Shown one piece after another: positions 42,996 through 51,455 of a DNA stretch of 64,000 nt. The notes beneath the pieces were generated by a model. It did no database searches and had not been told where the DNA came from. It saw only the letters and a list, made by a program, of their open reading frames with translations. Source of the stretch: JBGANR01 sp044222225. GTDB taxonomy: Bacteria > Actinomycetota > Actinomycetes > Mycobacteriales > Mycobacteriaceae. Positions within the stretch are counted from its first letter, which is position 1. The number at the start of each line of letters is the position of its first letter. A program made the position numbers and the translations under genes. The DNA is taken from contig JBGANR010000001.1 in assembly GCA_044222225.1 (NCBI GenBank), positions 124,001-188,000 on the forward strand, given 5' to 3'.

Positions 42996-44528
42996 GTGAC
43001 CGGGGCGGCGCTTCTCGTCGCCGGGACGAGCTCGGACGCGGGCAAGAGTCTGCTCGTCGCCGGCCTCGGGCGGGCGCTGCGCAGGCGCGGGCTCGCTGTG
43101 GCGCCTTTCAAGGCGCAGAACATGTCGAACAACTCGGCCGTCGTGCCCGGGGTCGACGGTGCGCCGTGGGGTGAGATCGGCCGGGCGCAGGCGATGCAGG
43201 CGGCGGCCTGCGGGCTGGCGCCGTCGGTGCGGTTCAACCCGGTGCTGCTCAAGCCCGGTTCCGATCGGGCCTCGCACGTCGTCGTCCGCGGGGTGCCGGC
43301 GGGACGTGTCACGGCGGCGACCTACGCTTCGCGACGCGCTGAACTCGCCGCGACCGTCGACGCCGAACTCGCTGCGCTGCGCGCCGATGTCGACATCGTG
43401 TTGTGCGAGGGCGCCGGCTCGCCCGCCGAGATCAACCTGCGGGCTTCGGACATCGCCAATCTCGGGTTGGCGCGGCGCGCCGGGATCGCGGCGGTCGTCG
43501 TCGGCGACATCGACCGCGGCGGACTTCTCGCACACCTTTTCGGCACCCTCGCCCTGCTCGACCCGGACGATCAACGGCTCGTCGCGGGATTCATCGTCAA
43601 CAAGTTCCGCGGCGACGCGGGACTGCTGCAGCCCGGTCTCGACGAGTTGATGCGGCGGACCGGACGTCCGACGCTCGGCGTCGTGCCCTGGACCGACGGC
43701 CTGTGGCTCGACGCCGAAGACTCGCTGTCGGTGGGAGTCGGCGCGGTGATCGGTCCGCGGCGTCCACCCGTCGGGTCGGCGGCGCTGTCGGTGGCGGCGG
43801 TGCGTCTGCCGCGCGTCTCGAACACGACCGATGTCGAGGCGCTCGCCTGTGAACCCGGCGTCACCGTGCGCTGGGTCGACGACGCCGCGTCGGTCGTGGC
43901 CGCCGATCTGGCGGTGCTGCCGGGCAGCCGGGCCACGCTGTCGGATCTGGCCTGGATCCGGAGCCGCGGCATCGCCGACGCGCTTGTGACGCGTGCCGCC
44001 GCGGGCCGCCCGGTGCTGGGGATCTGCGGCGGCTTCCAGATGCTCGGCGCCGACATCGACGATCCGGTCGAGGGCGGCGGTCATGTCGCCGGGCTCGGTC
44101 TGCTCGACGTCGACGTCCGTTTCGACGCCGCCAAGGCGCTGCGGCGCGCGGCCGGGACGGCGCTCGGCGAGGCGGTGTCCGGGTACGAGATCCATCACGG
44201 TCGCGTCGTGCGCCGCGGCGACCCCGCGTGGCTCGACGACGCCGAGCTCGGTCCCGAGGGTGCGGTTCGGGGGGCCGTCCGCGGCACGCACTGGCACGGG
44301 CTGCTCGCCTGCGACGCGTTCCGGCGGGCCTATCTCGCCGACGTCGCCGATGTCGCCGGCCTGCGCGGCTTCAGCGTCGCGCCGGACACGGACGTCGACG
44401 CCGAACGGGAGCGTCAGCTCGATCTCATGGGTGATCTCGTGGAGACCGGCATCGACGTCGACGCGGTGCTGGATCTGGCGCGTTCCGGTGCGCCGGCGCT
44501 CCCGGTGTTGACGACGTCCGCGGTCTGA
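42996..44528 (+). CDS. cobQ: Cobyric acid synthase
   Basis: A 510-residue CobQ that amidates four side chains of adenosylcobyrinic acid a,c-diamide using glutamine and ATP. It has an N-terminal P-loop-like dethiobiotin-synthase fold (LLVAGTSSDAGKSLLVAGL), FKAQNMSNNS, and a class-I glutamine amidotransferase domain with the nucleophile Cys in GICGGFQMLG (about residue 346) and its His in VRGTHWHGLL. GTG 42996. cobO and cobB lie 9-11 kb further on. The remaining cobalamin genes are outside the window, and no cobalamin riboswitch was seen. Confidence 0.94.
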   Translation: MTGAALLVAGTSSDAGKSLLVAGLGRALRRRGLAVAPFKAQNMSNNSAVVPGVDGAPWGEIGRAQAMQAAACGLAPSVRFNPVLLKPGSDRASHVVVRGVPAGRVTAATYASRRAELAATVDAELAALRADVDIVLCEGAGSPAEINLRASDIANLGLARRAGIAAVVVGDIDRGGLLAHLFGTLALLDPDDQRLVAGFIVNKFRGDAGLLQPGLDELMRRTGRPTLGVVPWTDGLWLDAEDSLSVGVGAVIGPRRPPVGSAALSVAAVRLPRVSNTTDVEALACEPGVTVRWVDDAASVVAADLAVLPGSRATLSDLAWIRSRGIADALVTRAAAGRPVLGICGGFQMLGADIDDPVEGGGHVAGLGLLDVDVRFDAAKALRRAAGTALGEAVSGYEIHHGRVVRRGDPAWLDDAELGPEGAVRGAVRGTHWHGLLACDAFRRAYLADVADVAGLRGFSVAPDTDVDAERERQLDLMGDLVETGIDVDAVLDLARSGAPALPVLTTSAV

Positions 44529-44616
44529 GGTCGTCGGCGTCTTCTGTCGGTCCCGCGGAGTACATTCGCGTCATCGCGCCGGTTCGCCCGGCTTCTATGA
44601 GTGAGGGAGGTGGACC

Positions 44617-45531
44617 ATGTCCGAGCCTGTGACGTCGGTTTTCGCGGCGGATACCTGGGGTATCCCCGGTCCGCAGTTTCTCGGCTGGTTCGTCGGGGCG
44701 GCGTTCGTCATGGTCCTGCTGTCCGTCGTTCTCCGCGTCGCGATCACGACCGCGCGGTCGGATTCGTACTCGGGACGTCCGCTGTCGCCGACCGAATTGG
44801 GCATGCTGGCCGGGGAACGACGAGCCGTCGAGGCCGCGCTGGCCTGGCTGCGGGCGTCCGGCGCGATCGACGTGCACGGCGCCACCCCTTACGGCCTGCG
44901 GGAACGCGTCGATCCGTTGACCGCCGAGGTGTACGGTCTCATCGCTGCGGGGTATTCGATGTCGGTCTCGTCGTTGTGCGGCGCCACCGGGCCGACGCTC
45001 GACCGGATGCGTCGACACCTCATCGACCGGAACCTGCTCGTCGGGCCGGGATATCGACGCGCCGTCCGGCTGGCGGCGCTGCCGATCGCGCTGCTCGTGG
45101 CGGTCGGCCTGGCGCGGCTCGCGGCGGGGTTCGTCGGTGGGAAGTCGATCGGCTTCCTGCTCGTCGCCGTGATCCTGCTCGGTGTTCTCGGTCTGGTGAT
45201 CTCGAAGGCGCCGTCGGCCACCCGCGCCGGCCGGCGCGCGTTCGCTTACGCCCAAGCCGCGAACGACCATCTGCGTCCGGCGCAGCATCCGGCGTACGGG
45301 ACGTACGGCCCGATGTCGGCGGCGATGTCGGTCGGCCTCTTCGGCGCGGCGGCGTTCCTGCTCCTCGATCCCTTGCTGGCGTCGACTGCCGGAGTGCAGA
45401 CGTATGCGGCCGCGGGCTCGTCGGGTGGAATAGATTCCGGCGGTGGTGGTGGATCGGACAGCAGTTGCAGCGGTGGGAGCAGTTGTGGCGGTGGTGGCGG
45501 CTGCGGCGGTGGCGGGGGATGCGGCGGATGA
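44617..45531 (+). CDS. TIGR04222 membrane protein with periodic Cys-x5 tail, putative RiPP precursor
   Basis: A 304-residue protein with four transmembrane segments (about 22-45, 148-172, 175-193, 229-252). The 100-residue loop between the first two (LSPTELGMLAGERRAVEAALAWL) matches the TIGR04222 pattern. Charge distribution puts that loop inside and the C-terminus outside. After about residue 262 the tail is Gly/Ser-rich and holds four cysteines, C284, C290, C296 and C302, spaced exactly six residues apart. ATG 44617 follows GGGAGGTGG; a -10-like TACATT lies about 50 nt upstream. The stop overlaps the DUF692 gene (ATGA). A Cys-rich tail next to an MNIO enzyme suggests that it is the modified substrate. 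Confidence 0.8.
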   Translation: MSEPVTSVFAADTWGIPGPQFLGWFVGAAFVMVLLSVVLRVAITTARSDSYSGRPLSPTELGMLAGERRAVEAALAWLRASGAIDVHGATPYGLRERVDPLTAEVYGLIAAGYSMSVSSLCGATGPTLDRMRRHLIDRNLLVGPGYRRAVRLAALPIALLVAVGLARLAAGFVGGKSIGFLLVAVILLGVLGLVISKAPSATRAGRRAFAYAQAANDHLRPAQHPAYGTYGPMSAAMSVGLFGAAAFLLLDPLLASTAGVQTYAAAGSSGGIDSGGGGGSDSSCSGGSSCGGGGGCGGGGGCGG

Positions 45532-46382
45532 GCCCGCTCGGCGGCCGCGGCGTCGGCATCGGATGGCGCAGCGAGATCAGCGGTGTCATCGCACAGCTCG
45601 ACGTCGCGTTCTGCGAGGTCATCGCCGAGTCGTTGCACGGTTGCGGCGGACCGCTGCCGACCGGTCTGGCGGCTCTGCGGAGCCGTGGTGTCCCGGTCGT
45701 CCCGCATGGGGTCTCCCTGTCGCTGGGCGGTGCCGACGGCGTCGACGAATCGCGGATCGGGCACCTCGCGTCGTGCGTCGCGGCTCTCGACGCACCGCTG
45801 GCCAGCGAGCACATCGCGTTCGTCCGCGCCGACGGTGTCGAGGCGGGCCATCTGCTGCCCGTGCCGCGGACGCGCGAGCAACTCGACGTTCTCGTGGCGA
45901 ACATCGCGCGGGTGCAGGACGGGTTGCCGGTGCCGTTCGCGGTCGAGAACATCGCGGCCCTCTTCGACTGGCCCGACGCGGAGTTCACCGAATCGGAGTT
46001 CCTCACCGAACTCGTCGAGCGGACCGGCGTGTTCCTGCTGCTCGACGTCGCGAACGTCTACGCCGATGCGCTCAACCGTGGGCGCGACCCGGCGGCGGAG
46101 CTCGCGCGGCTGCCGGCGGAGCGTCTGGCGTACTGCCACGTCGCGGGCGGCCGGGAGTTCGACGGCCGATACCACGACACACACACCGATCCCGTGCCGG
46201 ACGCGGTGCTCGCCCTCGTAGAGCAGCTCGCGGGTCGTGTCGACGTGCCGTTCCTGCTCGAGATCGACGGCGGGTTCCCGCCCGCGGCCGACCTGTTCGC
46301 CCAGTTGGACGCGATCGCCGACGCCGTCGGGGTAGCGCGGGTGACGGGGGAGGCTCGCACTGCGAACGCCTGGGCGCCGTGA
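45528..46382 (+). CDS. DUF692 / MNIO-family iron-dependent oxidative enzyme
   Basis: A 284-residue TIM-barrel protein of the MNIO (DUF692, MbnB/TglH) family, multinuclear non-haem iron enzymes that remodel cysteines in ribosomal peptides. Likely metal and active-site residues, by family pattern: His60 (PVVPHGVSLSLGG), Glu94-His95 (ASEHIAF), Glu140-Asn141 (AVENIAALF), Asp173 and Asn176 (LLDVANVYAD), His204 (YCHVAGG), His216/His219 (HDTHTDPV) and Glu245 (LEIDGG). The start overlaps the TIGR04222 stop and the end overlaps the next start (GTGA), so all three are translationally coupled. Confidence 0.88.
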   Translation: MSPLGGRGVGIGWRSEISGVIAQLDVAFCEVIAESLHGCGGPLPTGLAALRSRGVPVVPHGVSLSLGGADGVDESRIGHLASCVAALDAPLASEHIAFVRADGVEAGHLLPVPRTREQLDVLVANIARVQDGLPVPFAVENIAALFDWPDAEFTESEFLTELVERTGVFLLLDVANVYADALNRGRDPAAELARLPAERLAYCHVAGGREFDGRYHDTHTDPVPDAVLALVEQLAGRVDVPFLLEIDGGFPPAADLFAQLDAIADAVGVARVTGEARTANAWAP

Positions 46383-46735
46383 CGCTCGCCGAACGCCAGG
46401 CGGCCCTCGTCCGTGCGCTCGTCGCCGGCGGCGAACCGCCGCCGGGTTTCGATCCGGCCGCGCTCGAGGCGACGTCCCGTGCGCTGCTGCGGAAGCGCGC
46501 CGGGGAGATCGCGCGCGCGGATCCGCGGTTGCCCGCAGCGTGCGGGCCGGAGTTCGGCCGGATCTTCGCGGCCTGGGCGGCCGGGCGGCCGAAGACGACG
46601 ACGGCGTCCGACGCGACGGCGTTCGCCCGGCACGTCGTCGGGCTCGGGCTCGGGGGCGGGCTCCTCAGTCCCGCGCTCGATCCGCCGCGTCGGGGTCGCT
46701 GGTTCCGGCGGCGTCGACCGCCGGCGGCGACGTGA
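46379..46735 (+). CDS. Small partner protein of the DUF692 operon
   Basis: A 118-residue protein starting VTLAERQAALVRALVAGGEPPPGFDPAALEA. The N-terminal 80 residues are helical with an LLRKRAGEIARADP segment resembling the SCO6045-like domain that accompanies DUF692 proteins in Streptomyces. The C-terminus is basic (RGRWFRRRR). In other MNIO systems a small partner protein (MbnC, TglI, DUF2063) presents the precursor peptide to the enzyme, and this is a candidate for that role. Its last 71 nt overlap the 3' end of the convergent tetR gene. Confidence 0.65.
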   Translation: MTLAERQAALVRALVAGGEPPPGFDPAALEATSRALLRKRAGEIARADPRLPAACGPEFGRIFAAWAAGRPKTTTASDATAFARHVVGLGLGGGLLSPALDPPRRGRWFRRRRPPAAT

Positions 46736-47336
46736 CGCCGGGCGCCGGGATGAGGGCGTCGAGACCGGCGCGCAGCACGGCCGGGGTGAGGTCGTCGAAC
46801 ATCGTGCGCTGCGCGACGAAGCCCATGAACGTCGAGAGCATGGTGGCGCCGAGAGCGTGCGGGTCGCCGACCTCGCGTCCCTGACGGCGCAATCGGTCGG
46901 TCACGATGTCTGCGAGCCAGGAACGCAGTGTTCCGTAGCGTTCGGCGAGCAACGCACGGACGGCGTCGTTGCGCGGTGCCTCGGACCAGGCGAAGAGCGC
47001 GATCCGGCTGAGGTCGAGACCGCCGTCGCTCAGTCGTCCCAGTGCGCCGCCGAGGACCCGCTCGGCCGTCGCGCCGAACGACTCGTCCGGATCGGCGGCG
47101 TCGAGCCCGGCCCGGATGCCGTTGAGCAGCATCGTCAGCGTGTCGTCGATCGTCGAGAGGATGAGGGCCTCCTTGCCGGGGAAGTACCGGTATAGAGCGC
47201 CGGCGGACAGCCCGGACTCGCGGATGACGTCGTCCATGGACGTCATGTGGAAGCCGTTGGCGGCGAACCGCCGCCGGGCGGCGTCGAGGATCTGGGTCCG
47301 GCGGGCTTCGACGTGTTCAGGAGACACCTTGGGCAT
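46665..47336 (-). CDS. TetR-family transcriptional regulator
   Basis: A 223-residue repressor. The N-terminal helix-turn-helix RRTQILDAARRRFAANGFH, then TSMDDVIRESGLSAGALYRYF, is canonical TetR_N. The C-terminal ligand-binding domain is helical and variable, ending in an Asp/Ala-rich tail that overlaps the previous gene. ATG 47336 was chosen because the upstream sequence holds an operator. The two near-identical palindromes at 47348-47367 and 47404-47423 should be its binding sites, controlling itself and the divergent membrane protein gene. Confidence 0.9.
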   Translation of the reverse strand: MPKVSPEHVEARRTQILDAARRRFAANGFHMTSMDDVIRESGLSAGALYRYFPGKEALILSTIDDTLTMLLNGIRAGLDAADPDESFGATAERVLGGALGRLSDGGLDLSRIALFAWSEAPRNDAVRALLAERYGTLRSWLADIVTDRLRRQGREVGDPHALGATMLSTFMGFVAQRTMFDDLTPAVLRAGLDALIPAPGVTSPPAVDAAGTSDPDAADRARD

Positions 47337-47347
47337 GCGTCCAGAAT

Positions 47348-47423
47348 AAAAACGAACGATCGTTCTTGACAAGAGGCGCGCCGCGGACGCACACTTCTCT
47401 AACAAGAACGAGGGTTCGTTTTT
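47348..47423. promoter_or_regulatory. Two TetR operators
   Basis: Copy 1 (47348-47367) read on the minus strand is AAGAACGATCGTTCGTTTTT. Copy 2 (47404-47423) read on the plus strand is AAGAACGAGGGTTCGTTTTT. They match at 18 of 20 positions and sit beside the two divergent start codons, copy 1 next to tetR and copy 2 directly before the AAGGAGG of the membrane protein gene. Confidence 0.75.
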
Positions 47424-47435
47424 AAGGAGGAAATC

Positions 47436-48416
47436 ATGACCGGATCAGTGATCCGACGGATCATCGGGGCGATGTCGGCGGCCATGCTGCTCGTCTCCGT
47501 CATCGTCACGGCGTTCGCATGGCCGGCGTCGCAGAGCGCGCCGCGAGACGTGCCGCTCGGGATCGCCGGGCCGCCCCCGTTCGTCGAGCGTGTCGAGGCG
47601 AGGCTCGACGCCGCGGCACCGGGCGCGTTCGAGGTGACGGCGTTCGCCGATGCCGCCGAGGCACGCCGGGCGATCGAGAACCGCGAGGTCTACGGCGCCG
47701 TCGTCGTCGGCGAACCCCCGGCGGTGCTGACGGCGCCGGCGGCGAGTCCGGCCGTCGCGCAGCTGCTCGACGGAGTGGCCGCGACGCTGCGGGGCACCCC
47801 GGCGCCGCACGGCGAGGCCGTCGTCCCGCTGCCCGCGGGTGACCCGCGCGGTGTCGGCTTCTCCGCGGCGGCGTTGCCGCTGGTCATCGGCGGGCTGGCG
47901 CTCGGTGTGCTGAGCTTCGTACTCGTCGCGGGGGTGCTCGGCCGGCTCATCGCCGCGGCGGGCGGCGCGGTCGCGGGTGGGCTCGCGGCGGCCGCGATCC
48001 TGGGGCCGTGGCTCGGCATCCTGCCGGGCGGCTACCTCGTCACCTCGTCCGCGATCGCCCTCGTCCTGCTCGCCGGCGGTGCCGTCGTGGTGGGGTGCGC
48101 CACGCTTCTCGGGCCGCGCGGGATCGGTCTTGCGGCGCTGCTGCTCATGATCATCGGGAACCCGCTGTCCGGTGCGGCCGGTGCGCCGGAGCTGCTGCCG
48201 TCCGGCTGGGGTGCGCTCGGTCAGTGGCTGCCGCCGGGGGCCGGCGCGACGCTGCTGCGCTCGGTCTCGTACTTCGAGGGCGCCGGATCGACGGACCCGG
48301 TGTGGGTGCTCGCGACGTGGATCGTCCTGGGCGTCGCCGCGGCCGTCGTCGGGCTCGGTGCGGATCAGCGCCGGGCGGGGACGACGCCGTCGAGGAAGCG
48401 CCGGAACTCGGCGTAG
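47436..48416 (+). CDS. Membrane protein, YhgE/ABC-2-like, TetR-controlled
   Basis: A 326-residue membrane protein. One N-terminal helix (AAMLLVSVIVTAFAW) precedes a roughly 115-residue extracytoplasmic domain, then five or six helices (LPLVIGGLALGVLSFVLVAGV onwards) with the LLMIIGNPLSGAAGAPELLP loop and GQWLPPGAGATLLRSVSYF, as in YhgE/DUF3533-type ABC-2-like proteins. It has no ATPase domain. The substrate is unknown; export of a toxic or lipid compound is plausible given TetR control. AAGGAGG lies 5 nt before the ATG. The 3' end overlaps the convergent hydrolase gene by 52 nt. Confidence 0.75.
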   Translation: MTGSVIRRIIGAMSAAMLLVSVIVTAFAWPASQSAPRDVPLGIAGPPPFVERVEARLDAAAPGAFEVTAFADAAEARRAIENREVYGAVVVGEPPAVLTAPAASPAVAQLLDGVAATLRGTPAPHGEAVVPLPAGDPRGVGFSAAALPLVIGGLALGVLSFVLVAGVLGRLIAAAGGAVAGGLAAAAILGPWLGILPGGYLVTSSAIALVLLAGGAVVVGCATLLGPRGIGLAALLLMIIGNPLSGAAGAPELLPSGWGALGQWLPPGAGATLLRSVSYFEGAGSTDPVWVLATWIVLGVAAAVVGLGADQRRAGTTPSRKRRNSA

Positions 48417-49336
48417 GCGCGCTCGCGGGCAGGCGGGGCGGAGAGGAAGACGTCGTGCCGGGCGCCGCGGATCGTCACGTCGGCGACGTCGGTGCCCAGG
48501 CTCGGTGCCCAGCGCGCGATCTGTTCGACGTCGAGCACCGCGTCGGCGCCGTCGAGGTCGAGCGAATAGGGCACGCCGAGCAGGCTGCGGTCCGAGTGCA
48601 GGACGACCTGCGGCACCGTGATGGACAGTCCGCGATGCACGGCGGCATGCCCGCGCCGCACGGCGGCGAGGAAGCCGAAGGTGACGTCGACGCCGACGAT
48701 CGGCTTGAGCTCGAGGTCGTACTGCCACTCGCCGCGTTCGCTGACGTGCAGGCTCTCGCCATAACCGCCGAGGGCGGTCTGCGGCACGACGAGCGTCGGA
48801 CGCACGGCGCCGACGGCCCGGACGATCCAGGTGCCGGCGGTCCGGGTGTGCCAGGGCTTGTGCAGGTCGAGCCACGGGCTGTCGAGCAGGTGGCCGGCGA
48901 CACCCGCCGTGCCGCGCCGGTCCAGCCACAGCGAGGTGATGAGACCGCCGGTGGAATGCGCGCCGAGGACGACCGGCAGCCCGGTCGCCTCGGTGATGAC
49001 CGTCGTGGCGATGTCGAGCTCGGCGTCGTAGTAAGAGAGGTCGGTGATGTGGTGCGGAGTCTGCCCCGGGCGTCGCGATCGGCCGCATTTGCGCAGGTCC
49101 AGCGCATAGAACGCGTATCCGAGGTCGGTAGCGGCATCGGCGAGGGCCGTCTGGAAGAAATAGTCCGAGAGCCCGTGCACCCAGAGCAGGGCGCCGCGCG
49201 GTTCCGGGGGCGGGGTGCGGCTGACCAGCGTCGCCACGATCTCGCCCTCGCCGTCCGGGTCGGTGCCGAGCGGAATCGTGCGTCGCAGATAGCCTTCGCC
49301 GAGAATGTCCGGCTCGGCGGCCGAAAGGGTGGTCAC
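48365..49336 (-). CDS. Alpha/beta hydrolase (lysophospholipase/monoacylglycerol lipase type)
   Basis: A 323-residue serine hydrolase. The oxyanion-hole HG lies in LLWVHGLSDYFF, the nucleophile elbow in LGAHSTGGL (GxSxG-like, Ser about 146), and the catalytic His probably in IRGARHDVFLS near the C-terminus, with a DLRKCGRS motif after strand 4. There is no signal peptide. The resemblance is to the PldB/monoglyceride lipase group. The true substrate is unknown. It diverges from mqo with a 146-nt gap. Confidence 0.85.
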   Translation of the reverse strand: MTTLSAAEPDILGEGYLRRTIPLGTDPDGEGEIVATLVSRTPPPEPRGALLWVHGLSDYFFQTALADAATDLGYAFYALDLRKCGRSRRPGQTPHHITDLSYYDAELDIATTVITEATGLPVVLGAHSTGGLITSLWLDRRGTAGVAGHLLDSPWLDLHKPWHTRTAGTWIVRAVGAVRPTLVVPQTALGGYGESLHVSERGEWQYDLELKPIVGVDVTFGFLAAVRRGHAAVHRGLSITVPQVVLHSDRSLLGVPYSLDLDGADAVLDVEQIARWAPSLGTDVADVTIRGARHDVFLSAPPARERAYAEFRRFLDGVVPARR

Positions 49337-49482
49337 GGGCCGACTGTAACGCGCGGCGCGGCGCCGGGGCGGTTTGCGGCCACCGGGCCGGATGCGTCAG
49401 GCTGCGATGAGGGACAATGCCGTTGGGCGCCAGCGGCCCGATCGACAACGCAGTCGTGCTTCTTGGAGAGAGAGAAGAGCTA

Positions 49483-51018
49483 GTGTCTTCGAATTCGGTG
49501 GTCACATCCGATGTCGTCCTCGTCGGCGGCGGGATCATGAGCGCGACTCTCGGAACGCTGCTGCGGCAGCTCCAGCCGGACTGGTCCATCACGCTCTTCG
49601 AGCGGCTGGATGCGGCGGCCGTCGAGAGCAGCGGACCGTGGAACAACGCGGGCACCGGGCATTCGGCGCTGTGCGAGCTCAACTACACGCCGCAGGCGGC
49701 CGACGGCAGCGTCGACGTCAGCAAGGCGATCACGATCAACGAGCAGTTCCAGGTGTCGCGGCAGTTCTGGGCGTACGGCGTCGACAACGGGCTGCTCACC
49801 GAGCCGCGCGAGTTCATCAACCCGATTCCGCACGTCAGCTTCGTGCACGGCGCCGACAACGTCGAGTACCTGCGCAAACGCTACGACGGCCTGGCCGGGC
49901 ACCCGCTGTTCGAGGGCATGGAGTTCATCGACTCCCCGGACGAGTTCGCCGAGCGTCTGCCGCTCATGGCGCGGGGGCGCGACTTCTCCGACCCGGTGGC
50001 GCTCAACTGGTTCGACGGCGGCACGGACGTCGACTTCGGCGCGCTGACCAAGCAGTTGCTCAACGTCGTCGGCGAGGGCGGCACGGTGCACTTCGGCTAC
50101 GACGTACGCGACCTCAAGAAGCAGTCGGACGGCAGTTGGATCGTCAAGGCGCGCAACCGCCGGACGAAGGCGACGGTCACCGTCCACGCGAAGTTCGTCT
50201 TCGTCGGCGGTGGCGGCGGCGCCCTGCCGCTGCTGCAGAAGTCGGGCATCAAGGAGGCCAAGGGCTTCGGGGGGTTCCCGATCTCGGGGGCGTTCTTCCG
50301 CTGCACCAATCCGGAACTCGCCGCCGAGCACGGTGCGAAGGTCTACGGCAAGGCCGCCGTCGGGGCACCGCCGATGTCGGTGCCGCATCTGGACACCCGC
50401 GTCATCGAGGGGGAGCGGGGGCTGCTGTTCGGGCCGTACGCCGGCTGGTCGCCGAAGTTCCTCAAGGAAGGCAGCCTCGGGGACCTGTTCGGGTCGATCA
50501 AGCCGGACAACCTCATGAGTCTGCTCGGCGTCGGCGTCAGCGAGATCCCGTTGTCGGTCTATCTGATCGGTGAGCTGCGCAGCACGTTCGCCGACCGCGT
50601 CGACACGTTGCGTGAGTTCCTGCCGCGCGCCGAGGGCAAGGACTGGGAGCTCATCATCGCCGGTCAGCGCGTGCAGGTGATCCGCCGCAAGGGTGCGGGC
50701 GGCGTTCTGGAGTTCGGGACCGCGGCCATCACCGCCGAGGACGGCACGATCGCGGGTCTGCTCGGCGCCTCGCCCGGCGCGTCGACCGCGGTCCCGGCGA
50801 TGCTCGACATCCTCGGCAAGTGTTTCCCGGCGCGGATGCAGGACTGGACGCCGAAGCTGCGCGAGATGATCCCGTCCTACGGACTCAAACTGTCGGACGA
50901 TCCGGCGCTGTACCGCGAGGTGTGGGACTGGTCGAACAGCTCGTTGCAGCTCGTCGACGACGCGCCGGCCGACGGCGGACGGCATTCGGCGGATCTCGTC
51001 ACCGACGGCACCCGATGA
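49483..51018 (+). CDS. mqo: Malate:quinone oxidoreductase
   Basis: A 511-residue FAD-dependent membrane-associated enzyme that oxidises malate to oxaloacetate and passes electrons to menaquinone. It has the Rossmann motif VVLVGGGIMSATLGTLL at residues 12-28, the family segment GPWNNAGTGHSALCELNYTP and the later GERGLLFGPYAGWSPKF. GTG 49483 follows a purine-rich AGAGAAGAG; a start at 49417 is less likely. It is the first gene of an overlapping run mqo-GNAT-chelatase-cobO-(cobB), the order known from M. tuberculosis. Confidence 0.95.
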   Translation: MSSNSVVTSDVVLVGGGIMSATLGTLLRQLQPDWSITLFERLDAAAVESSGPWNNAGTGHSALCELNYTPQAADGSVDVSKAITINEQFQVSRQFWAYGVDNGLLTEPREFINPIPHVSFVHGADNVEYLRKRYDGLAGHPLFEGMEFIDSPDEFAERLPLMARGRDFSDPVALNWFDGGTDVDFGALTKQLLNVVGEGGTVHFGYDVRDLKKQSDGSWIVKARNRRTKATVTVHAKFVFVGGGGGALPLLQKSGIKEAKGFGGFPISGAFFRCTNPELAAEHGAKVYGKAAVGAPPMSVPHLDTRVIEGERGLLFGPYAGWSPKFLKEGSLGDLFGSIKPDNLMSLLGVGVSEIPLSVYLIGELRSTFADRVDTLREFLPRAEGKDWELIIAGQRVQVIRRKGAGGVLEFGTAAITAEDGTIAGLLGASPGASTAVPAMLDILGKCFPARMQDWTPKLREMIPSYGLKLSDDPALYREVWDWSNSSLQLVDDAPADGGRHSADLVTDGTR

Positions 51019-51455
51019 GCACCCTGCACCGCGCGTTCACGCCCGACCTCGACATCGCGACGCTGTACAAGATCCTCGCGCTGCGCGTCGACGTGTTCGT
51101 GGTCGAGCAGGCCTGCCCGTACCGCGAACTCGACGGCCGCGATCTCGAGCCCATGACGCGTCAGATGTGGGCCGCCGAGGGCGATGACGTCGTCGCCACG
51201 TTGCGGCTGCTGGAGGAGGACGGGCCGATCCGCTATCGCATCGGCCGGGTGTGCACCCGGCGTGACCAGCGCGGCAGGGGCCTGACGGATCGGCTCATGC
51301 GGCTCGCGCTGGCCGAGGTCGGCGCGGCGGCGTGCGTCGTCGAGGCGCAGAGCTACCTCGTCGGGATGTACACCCGGCTCGGTTTCGTCGCGCGCGGGTC
51401 GGAGTACCTCGTCGACGGCATCCCGCACGTCGAGATGGTGCGCCCGGGTGGCTGA
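51015..51455 (+). CDS. ElaA-type GNAT acetyltransferase (Rv2851c-like)
   Basis: A 146-residue GNAT protein: YKILALRVDVFVVEQACPYRELDGRD at the N-terminus (ElaA signature), and the acetyl-CoA-binding VCTRRDQRGRGLTDRLM near residue 80. The substrate is unknown. ATG 51015 overlaps the mqo stop by 4 nt, and its own end overlaps the chelatase start by 8 nt. Confidence 0.92.
   Translation: MSTLHRAFTPDLDIATLYKILALRVDVFVVEQACPYRELDGRDLEPMTRQMWAAEGDDVVATLRLLEEDGPIRYRIGRVCTRRDQRGRGLTDRLMRLALAEVGAAACVVEAQSYLVGMYTRLGFVARGSEYLVDGIPHVEMVRPGG

Noticed and set aside
46665..46735. Frameshift or misassembly suggested by 71-nt overlap of two convergent genes
   Set aside because: Both C-termini are low-complexity tails, and such tail-to-tail overlaps also occur at 48365-48416. 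No evidence of an error was seen.
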